Part shown: positions 42,282 to 47,881 of the stretch, piece by piece
Position numbering within the stretch: the stretch's first letter is position 1
Layout of the letters: every line of letters begins with the position of its first letter
From: Porticoccaceae bacterium UBA4026
GTDB taxonomy: Bacteria; Pseudomonadota; Gammaproteobacteria; Pseudomonadales; Porticoccaceae
Assembly (NCBI GenBank): GCA_002382445.1
Contig: DGAQ01000037.1
Coordinates: 9,465-57,345 of the forward strand
Length of the DNA stretch: 47,881 nucleotides
Reading direction: 5' to 3'
Notes under the pieces: generated by a model
Databases searched by the model: none
Told to the model about the DNA's origin: nothing
What the model saw: the letters and a program-made list of their open reading frames with translations, nothing else
Program-made: the position numbers and the translations under genes

Positions 42282-43010
42282 ATGAACATTAAATTGGTTA
42301 TTCCAGCCATTGCGGCTTTGTTAGTTTGTAATGTTAGTTTTGCGGCACATCATGAAATGGCAGAAAACCCCAACGAAGCCGTTGCTGTAAATTGGCTAAA
42401 AGCGGGCGCAACGGGTAAAGCGGAGACAATCGCCTATGTCTCTGAGCATTTGGCAGAAGATGGCATGGTTTATGGCGATCGTTATGTTGGATTCGGGTTT
42501 ACCTTTAACCCTGATGACGATAGCAAGATGGTTATAGATCGAATTATCCCCGGCAGTCCAGCGTCTAAAGTCCTTCAGTCTGGAGATGAATTTGTTGTTG
42601 TTAAGGGCGTCCGGGTGAGTAAGAGAACCATGGATAAATTATCTTTTCGCGGTAAGCCAGGAGAGCCAGTTAAGGTGACTATAAAGCGTGATGGTAAGCG
42701 GCTTAAGACAGAAGTGGAGCGTGGTATTATTAGTAATAACTATGGTAAAGCTGAGTTAATGGCGGATCTGGAGTCAGGCGATGCATCCAACTGGGCGGCA
42801 GAGCTAAAGGTTAACGAAGTCGTTAGCAAAGACAGTGTGGTTTATGTTTGGACAACTCGAAAAGACAGAGACGTCACAGTAGATTTACCCTTTGAGGCGC
42901 ATGTAGTCACGCGCTTTTTGTTCAACGATGCAGGGCAAGTTCAGGGCGTCGGAAGTTTATCTGAAGATAGGTTTGTCTTAGAGCAAACGGGTTACACTAT
43001 TTCGCGATAG
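42282..43010 (+). CDS. Periplasmic PDZ-domain protein, possible NTF2-like fold with inserted PDZ
   Basis: A 242-residue exported protein. The signal peptide (MNIKLVIPAIAALLVC and on, cleavage near SFAA) fixes the start at ATG 42282; AAGGG lies 9 bases upstream. Residues about 68-150 are a PDZ domain (GFGFTF, IIPGSPASKVLQSGDEFVVVKG). Before and after it lie helical and strand segments (NEAVAVNWLKAGATGKAETIAYVSEHLAEDGMVYGD, and VVYVWTTRKDRD with FEAHVVTRFLFNDAG) that look like the two halves of one NTF2/SnoaL-like domain, so the PDZ may be an insertion. No protease motif is present. Followed by a strong terminator. Confidence 0.85.
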   Translation: MNIKLVIPAIAALLVCNVSFAAHHEMAENPNEAVAVNWLKAGATGKAETIAYVSEHLAEDGMVYGDRYVGFGFTFNPDDDSKMVIDRIIPGSPASKVLQSGDEFVVVKGVRVSKRTMDKLSFRGKPGEPVKVTIKRDGKRLKTEVERGIISNNYGKAELMADLESGDASNWAAELKVNEVVSKDSVVYVWTTRKDRDVTVDLPFEAHVVTRFLFNDAGQVQGVGSLSEDRFVLEQTGYTISR

Positions 43011-43037
43011 TAAGAATCGATAACTTTTCCAGCCGGG

Positions 43038-43064
43038 AAAAGGCCTCATAAGAGGCCTTTTTTT
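43038..43064 (+). terminator. Intrinsic terminator of the PDZ gene
   Basis: AAAAGGCCTC (43038-43047) and GAGGCCTTTT (43052-43061) form a perfect 10-bp stem with a 4-base loop, followed by T's to 43064. The A-tract on the left also makes it usable for the convergent M16 peptidase transcript. Confidence 0.92.
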
Positions 43065-43158
43065 GGATTTTTGGATCGAATATTGACGCCGTTTGTTTTT
43101 CACTAGCCCAGTAATGGTTAAGGTCTTTTAGACCCCATGTCTCTGGCAGTATTACTGC

Positions 43159-46011
43159 CTATATTTGGTAGTCAATAACCTGGTAACCCAGTGCCTCCAG
43201 CTGAGGTCTCAAGGTTTTCGCGTCACCCACCACCACCATCAACATCTCATCAATAGCGAGATGCTTTTTGGCAAGCGCATTAATCTCAGCTTTGCTAATT
43301 GTAGCGACGATTTTAGATCGCTGGCTCACAAATTCTGGCGTCAGGTTGTGTTCTAAAATCTGCGCTAAGAAACCTAGTTTTGCTCTGGGTGTTTCGTATT
43401 TTAGCGCGTCTTGTTGATTGATTGAGTTGCGCATAAACATCAGCTCTTCGTCGGTAATTCCCCGCTCGGCATAGTCTTTTATCTCATTAACGAATTCGAC
43501 AATAGATTTATCCGTAGCATCGGCACGTACTTCTGCGGCCGCCGTGTAGTAACCGGACAATTCACCACCACTAAAATTGGATCGAGCGCCATAGGTATAA
43601 CCTTTATCTTCGCGCAGATTTAAATTAATGCGACTATTAAAGGCTCCGCCAAGAGCGAAATTCATGAGCGATGATTTGTAGTATTCACCGGTAATATCTT
43701 CGGTCATTGAGCGTTTTCCAATTCGAATGGCAGACTGAGCGGCACCCTCTTTATCGACCAAATAAATCATGCCCATTTCACCGCTACCATTAGGAAGAGA
43801 TAAATCCAGGTCGAGGGCTTTCCCTTGCCAGTCTTCCAAGATAGATAGCGATTTTGTGAGCTTAGCCTGATCTAAGTCTGATACGGCAATCAACTGGCCG
43901 CCAAAGGGCTTTACCTGTTGTTGATAAAACTCTTTAACATCATCCAAAGAAATATTAGTGAGCGACTCTTCATTGCCAGAGCTTGGCATAGAAGCAATAT
44001 TGTTAGCATTCAGAAGCTGTCGATAGGCGGTAGAAGCTAGATAGCCAGCATCTTTTTTGCTATTTAATGCGCTCTGAATGGCATTATTCTTTAAACGTTC
44101 GAATTCACTTTCCAAAAACGCGGGAGCTCTAATTTGCTCATTCACCAAGGATAGTGTGGCATCTAAATTTTTGGTCAGCGCGTTGACATTGACATTCAGG
44201 TAATGATTGCCTGCAGAGATGGTAACGGAACTACCGAGCTTTTGCAGTGCTTTACTCATCTCTTCGGCACTGCGCTCTGTGGTTGATTCTCCAAACATGC
44301 TGGCGAGTAATGCGGCAGTTCCCGCCTTGTCTTTGGCATTAAAGTAATGGCCCGCAGAAATCTTAAGAAGCAGAGATGTGGTGGGTGTTTCAAGACTTTG
44401 GGTGCCTAAGATGGATATACCGTTATCAAAATTGCGCCGCCACATCTCAGGAATATCGACGGCTTCGGTGGCCCCAGAGGGGGGAATTAGGCTCCGATCA
44501 AAACTGTCTGTTCCTTTGCGCACAGCCAGTTCATCTGCAGAGGTGGAGGATTCACCGCCAGCACTTCTTGGTCCAGGGACAAAGTTGTTTTCTGCTGATA
44601 TTGAATTTAGTTGTCCGTCGGGGACCACGCTCATGATCACGCCATGCTGATCTTTAATATATTTTTTAAAGACCCGCATAACATCTTCCTTGGTGACATT
44701 GTTGTAGCGGGCTATATCTTGTGCAATATAGTTAGGGTTGTTTGAGAAAGTCTGATTAGCGGCTAGCTGGCTGACTTTACCCGATACACTTTGCAGGCCA
44801 AAGACAAAAGAGGCTTCCATCTCAGCTTTAACCTTTAGCAAATCATCTTCTTCAACCCCCCGCTGTTCGAATTCAACCAAGGTGTCACGAATAATTTTTT
44901 CGACATCAGCGAGAGATTTACCAGAAGCAGGATGAGGCAGCGCCAATAAACTAAAAGTGCAGCTCAGTTCCGCGCAGGGATGGCCTACTTGAGCCTGTAC
45001 CGCAAATTGAGTTTTAACTAAGTTTTTATACAGTAGAGATGTTTTTCCACCGCCTAAGATGCTGGACAATACGTCCAAGGGAGCTTCGTCCTCATGGCGC
45101 AGCGACACAGTAGGGTAAGTCATGTAAAGGAGAGGCAAGTGAACGTTGTCTTCCATCGAGATATAACGGTCTTCAATAATTTCAAATACCGGCTTCTCTG
45201 GCATAGCCGCTTCAGGGCCTCGTGGGATCGAACCAAAGTATTTTTTAACTAACACTAGTGTCTCAGAAACGCTAATGTCGCCACCGATGGTGAGTGTGGC
45301 ATTGTTGGGGCCATACCAGCGCAAAAAGAAAGCCTTTAAATCATTCACATTGACTCGATTTAAGTCATCCATGTAGCCGATTACAGGCCAGGAATAGGGG
45401 TGACCAGAAGGGTAAAGGGCTTCAGAAACGCGTTCGTTAAGACGACCATAAGGCTGGTTGTCGACACGCTGACCACGTTCGTTTTTAACGGTTTCACGTT
45501 GCACTTCAAATTTTTCTTGGGTAACGGCGTCGACCAAAAATCCCATTCGGTCGGCTTCAAGCCAGAGCATTTTTTCTAATTGATTGGAGGGGACTGTCTG
45601 AAAATAATTGGTGCGATCACTATTAGTGGTTCCATTCATGGTGCCACCGGCTTCGGTGACTAACTTAAAATGTTGTTCATCGGCGACGTTTTCTGAGCCC
45701 TGAAACATCATATGTTCGAAAAAATGAGCAAATCCTGACTTGCCTAATTCTTCTCGTCCTGAACCCACATGATAAGTCATATCGACGTGAACCAACGGGT
45801 CGGAGTCGTCTGAATGTAATATTAGGGTTAAACCGTTATCTAATACGAATTTTTGATAAGGGATGATGGTCTTGCCCTTCTCGCCAATCACCTCCTCAAT
45901 GAACTTAATGCCTTCAATACTAGTGACTGATTCTTTATTGCCGTCTGCACTGTCTTCACCTTGACAGGCCGCCAGAAATATAGCGACAAGTAGAATGGAC
46001 CATGGTTTCAT
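43159..46011 (-). CDS. M16-family zinc metallopeptidase lipoprotein (pitrilysin-like, tandem)
   Basis: A 950-residue lipoprotein with two M16 halves. The leader ends in the lipobox LAAC, followed by Gln, which permits outer-membrane sorting. The first half has the inverted zinc motif HFFEH (His96, Glu99, His100) and downstream VKNERGQR with the third ligand Glu, followed by the NQPYG segment. The second half (from about residue 500) has the R/Y element GKGYTYGARSNF-like pattern in DKGYTYGARSNFSGG, with no zinc motif, as usual for the inactive lobe. It should degrade peptides in the periplasm or at the cell surface. AGGA is 8 bases before the ATG. It is divergent from a prolyl-oligopeptidase lipoprotein. 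Confidence 0.94.
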   Translation of the reverse strand: MKPWSILLVAIFLAACQGEDSADGNKESVTSIEGIKFIEEVIGEKGKTIIPYQKFVLDNGLTLILHSDDSDPLVHVDMTYHVGSGREELGKSGFAHFFEHMMFQGSENVADEQHFKLVTEAGGTMNGTTNSDRTNYFQTVPSNQLEKMLWLEADRMGFLVDAVTQEKFEVQRETVKNERGQRVDNQPYGRLNERVSEALYPSGHPYSWPVIGYMDDLNRVNVNDLKAFFLRWYGPNNATLTIGGDISVSETLVLVKKYFGSIPRGPEAAMPEKPVFEIIEDRYISMEDNVHLPLLYMTYPTVSLRHEDEAPLDVLSSILGGGKTSLLYKNLVKTQFAVQAQVGHPCAELSCTFSLLALPHPASGKSLADVEKIIRDTLVEFEQRGVEEDDLLKVKAEMEASFVFGLQSVSGKVSQLAANQTFSNNPNYIAQDIARYNNVTKEDVMRVFKKYIKDQHGVIMSVVPDGQLNSISAENNFVPGPRSAGGESSTSADELAVRKGTDSFDRSLIPPSGATEAVDIPEMWRRNFDNGISILGTQSLETPTTSLLLKISAGHYFNAKDKAGTAALLASMFGESTTERSAEEMSKALQKLGSSVTISAGNHYLNVNVNALTKNLDATLSLVNEQIRAPAFLESEFERLKNNAIQSALNSKKDAGYLASTAYRQLLNANNIASMPSSGNEESLTNISLDDVKEFYQQQVKPFGGQLIAVSDLDQAKLTKSLSILEDWQGKALDLDLSLPNGSGEMGMIYLVDKEGAAQSAIRIGKRSMTEDITGEYYKSSLMNFALGGAFNSRINLNLREDKGYTYGARSNFSGGELSGYYTAAAEVRADATDKSIVEFVNEIKDYAERGITDEELMFMRNSINQQDALKYETPRAKLGFLAQILEHNLTPEFVSQRSKIVATISKAEINALAKKHLAIDEMLMVVVGDAKTLRPQLEALGYQVIDYQI

Positions 46012-46224
46012 TTTGGGTATCCTGAGAAATTATTTGTTGTGGTTAAATTTAATAGTTTAAACCGAATTTTCGGACCGCACTCTTGGCCTTCATCGTTAAT
46101 ATTACATGAATAATTTCATTTTTTGGCAAATATGTAAATACCGATAGAAATGTTGTAGTTTCCCGGGTGATCTATACTTCTCATCGATACAATAAACATT
46201 TGAAGCCCTTAGCTTCCATTATTA

Positions 46225-46230
46225 TATACT
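46225..46230 (+). promoter_or_regulatory. Possible -10 box of the prolyl oligopeptidase gene
   Basis: TATACT lies 57 bp before the ATG, with TTGAAG at 46200-46205 as a -35 candidate at 19 bp. A 6-bp hairpin (AGAGAC, TCTG, GTCTCT; 46243-46258) lies in the presumed leader. Confidence 0.3.
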
Positions 46231-46286
46231 GGCAGGTCTATGAGAGACTCTGGTCTCTGAGTTATTGATGACGTAAAGGGTTGCAT

Positions 46287-47881
46287 ATGAGGTTACTCAA
46301 GGGAATATCGCTATTAGGAGTTCTTTGGCTTGGTTTTTTATTAAGTTCTTGCACGGAAAATGGGGATCGCCAAACAGATAATGAGCATCAGATAGATCTC
46401 AGCCTGTATCCAGAAACTCGCAAAGGTGAGGTAGTTGACCGCTATTTTGATACGCCTGTTGCTGATCCATACCGCTGGTTGGAAGATGACATGAGCCCAG
46501 AGACTGAGGCTTGGGTGAGGGCACAAAACGCCGTCACCTTTGGGTATTTAAATAAGATTCCTTATCGAGAGAATGTTAAAAAGCGGATAGAAACTCTGTG
46601 GAATTATGAGAAAGTCGGGGCTCCTTTTAAAGAAGGGGCTTACACTTACTTTTATAAAAACTCAGGATTGCAAAATCAATATGTTGTTTATCGCATTAGA
46701 GGAAATGGCGAGCCGGAAGTATTTCTAGATCCCAATACGTTTAATGGAGAGGGGACCACCTCTTTATCAACATTGAGTTTCTCTCAGGATGGTTCGCTGG
46801 CAGCCTATTCTATTTCAGAAGCAGGTAGTGACTGGCGCAAAATTATTATCATTAATGCAGAGACTAAACAGCCCTTAGAAGACCCTATTATTGACGCAAA
46901 GTTTTCTGGAATTGCCTGGAATGGGCAAGATGGATTCTACTATTCGAGTTATGACAAGCCTGAGGGTAGCAGACTTTCGGCCAAAACAGACCAGCATAAG
47001 CTTTACTACCATCGGCTAGGGACTGCCCAGCAAGAAGACCTCGTTATTTTTGGTGGTACTCCAGACCAGAAGCGCCGCTATGTAGGCGGGGATGTTACCG
47101 AAGATGGCCGATATTTAGTAATATCTAGTGCGGTTTCAACCTCTGGCAACGATCTTTATCTGAAAGATTTGACAATGCCTAATGCAGCATTGGTGACAAT
47201 TTTAGATGACACTAATTCAGAAACCTATGTCATTGATAATGTCGGAACTGAACTTTACATAGTGACCGACCGAGACGCGCCAAACCAACGAATGGTGAGG
47301 GTTGATGCAGCCAACCCAAGACCCGAAAAATGGGAAGATGTTATTGCTGAGACTGAGTATGTGCTCTCGGCATCAACCGGTGGCGGGTATTTCTTTGCAG
47401 AATATATGGTCGACGCGATGTCAAAGGTTTACCAATATGACTACCAAGGTAACCAACTGAGAGAGATTAAATTGCCCGGTATGGGAAGCGCGAGCAGTAT
47501 TGGTGGTAAGAGAGAAGAGACCAAGCTGTATTATTCTTTCACCAACTACAGCACGCCGCCAACCATTTTCGAGCTCGATTTACAGGGAAATACATCTGCA
47601 GTATTTAAAGCATCAGGCGCTAAATTTTCCAGCGACGATTATATTTCATCACAGCATTTTTATACTTCAAAGGGTGATGTTCAGATCCCAATGATGATTA
47701 CGCATAAAAAAGGGTTGGTTTTAGATGGTAAAAATCCAACCATCCTTTATGGATACGGAGGTTTTAACATAAGCCTGACTCCGTCATTTAGTATTGCCAA
47801 TGCGTTTTGGTTGGAGCAAGGGGGCGTATACGCGGTGCCGAATTTGCGTGGAGGTGGTGAGTATGGCAAGCAATGGCACGA
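46287..47881 (+). CDS. Prolyl oligopeptidase family (S9A) lipoprotein, 3'-truncated by window edge
   Basis: The frame is open from ATG 46287 to the window end (531 codons). AAAGGG lies 6 bases before the ATG. The leader MRLLKGISLLGVLWLGFLL ends in the lipobox LSSC. The mature start YPETRKGEVVDRYFDTPVADPYRWLEDD is a prolyl-oligopeptidase hallmark, and is followed by a propeller domain. The last visible residues, LYGYGGFNISLTPSF and VPNLRGGGEYGKQWH, lead into the alpha/beta-hydrolase domain; the catalytic Ser, Asp and His lie beyond the window. It cleaves short peptides after proline. The +2 residue is Thr, which permits outer-membrane sorting. Confidence 0.94.
   Translation, partial: MRLLKGISLLGVLWLGFLLSSCTENGDRQTDNEHQIDLSLYPETRKGEVVDRYFDTPVADPYRWLEDDMSPETEAWVRAQNAVTFGYLNKIPYRENVKKRIETLWNYEKVGAPFKEGAYTYFYKNSGLQNQYVVYRIRGNGEPEVFLDPNTFNGEGTTSLSTLSFSQDGSLAAYSISEAGSDWRKIIIINAETKQPLEDPIIDAKFSGIAWNGQDGFYYSSYDKPEGSRLSAKTDQHKLYYHRLGTAQQEDLVIFGGTPDQKRRYVGGDVTEDGRYLVISSAVSTSGNDLYLKDLTMPNAALVTILDDTNSETYVIDNVGTELYIVTDRDAPNQRMVRVDAANPRPEKWEDVIAETEYVLSASTGGGYFFAEYMVDAMSKVYQYDYQGNQLREIKLPGMGSASSIGGKREETKLYYSFTNYSTPPTIFELDLQGNTSAVFKASGAKFSSDDYISSQHFYTSKGDVQIPMMITHKKGLVLDGKNPTILYGYGGFNISLTPSFSIANAFWLEQGGVYAVPNLRGGGEYGKQWH

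Noticed and set aside
1..47881. CRISPR arrays, transposases, prophage genes, tRNA genes
   Set aside because: Looked for spaced direct repeats, transposase motifs and clover-leaf patterns by eye and saw none; a tRNAscan-SE and CRISPR-finder run would settle it.

Overview
The window reads as chromosomal DNA from a free-living, probably marine gammaproteobacterium, possibly of the Cellvibrionales/SAR92-OM60 type. That assignment is inference from gene content: phhAB, many lipoprotein-anchored enzymes, a beta-glucan locus, PQQ- and molybdenum-dependent dehydrogenases, Na+/H+ antiport and a BCCT carrier. There is no rRNA or species marker. Genes are densely packed on both strands. I saw no tRNA, rRNA, insertion sequence, prophage or CRISPR array.

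Left part (1-6111): the 3' part of recQ; a phenylalanine-hydroxylase operon (phhA-phhB) divergent from an Lrp/AsnC regulator; a secreted cysteine-rich protein; two small proteins; and an aldo/keto reductase pseudogene with four in-frame nonsense codons and an internal in-frame deletion.

Glycan locus (6112-14464): a 1154-residue inverting phosphorylase of the GH94/GH149/GH161 type, a GPH-type sugar importer, a leaderless clan GH-A hydrolase with an Ig-like tail, and a GH17 lipoprotein. Together they suggest a compact beta-1,3-glucan pathway: periplasmic cleavage, inner-membrane uptake and cytoplasmic phosphorolysis to glucose-1-phosphate. No SusC/SusD, TonB receptor or dedicated regulator is present.

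Middle part (14547-31668): an FAD-dependent oxidoreductase, an EF-hand/YHYH lipoprotein operon, a tail-to-tail PP2C phosphatase and Ser/Thr kinase, a succinyl-CoA:3-ketoacid CoA-transferase pair with a divergent LysR regulator, an orphan LeuB-like dehydrogenase, a TetR regulator, GTP-dependent PEP carboxykinase, a carboxymuconolactone-decarboxylase-family protein divergent from an acyl-CoA ligase, a BCCT transporter and a class II aldolase. The theme is acyl-CoA and ketone-body catabolism feeding gluconeogenesis.

Right part (31775-47881): a quinohemoprotein dehydrogenase lipoprotein overlapping a DAO-type FAD oxidoreductase that seems to start at CTG, an NhaC antiporter, an exported isoaspartyl peptidase/asparaginase abutting an M14 aspartoacylase-like enzyme, a two-subunit IorAB-type molybdenum hydroxylase, a cupin, a periplasmic PDZ protein, an M16 peptidase lipoprotein and the 5' part of a prolyl-oligopeptidase lipoprotein. 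This looks like a catabolic island for oxidised, amine- or amide-containing organic matter; its substrate cannot be read from the sequence.
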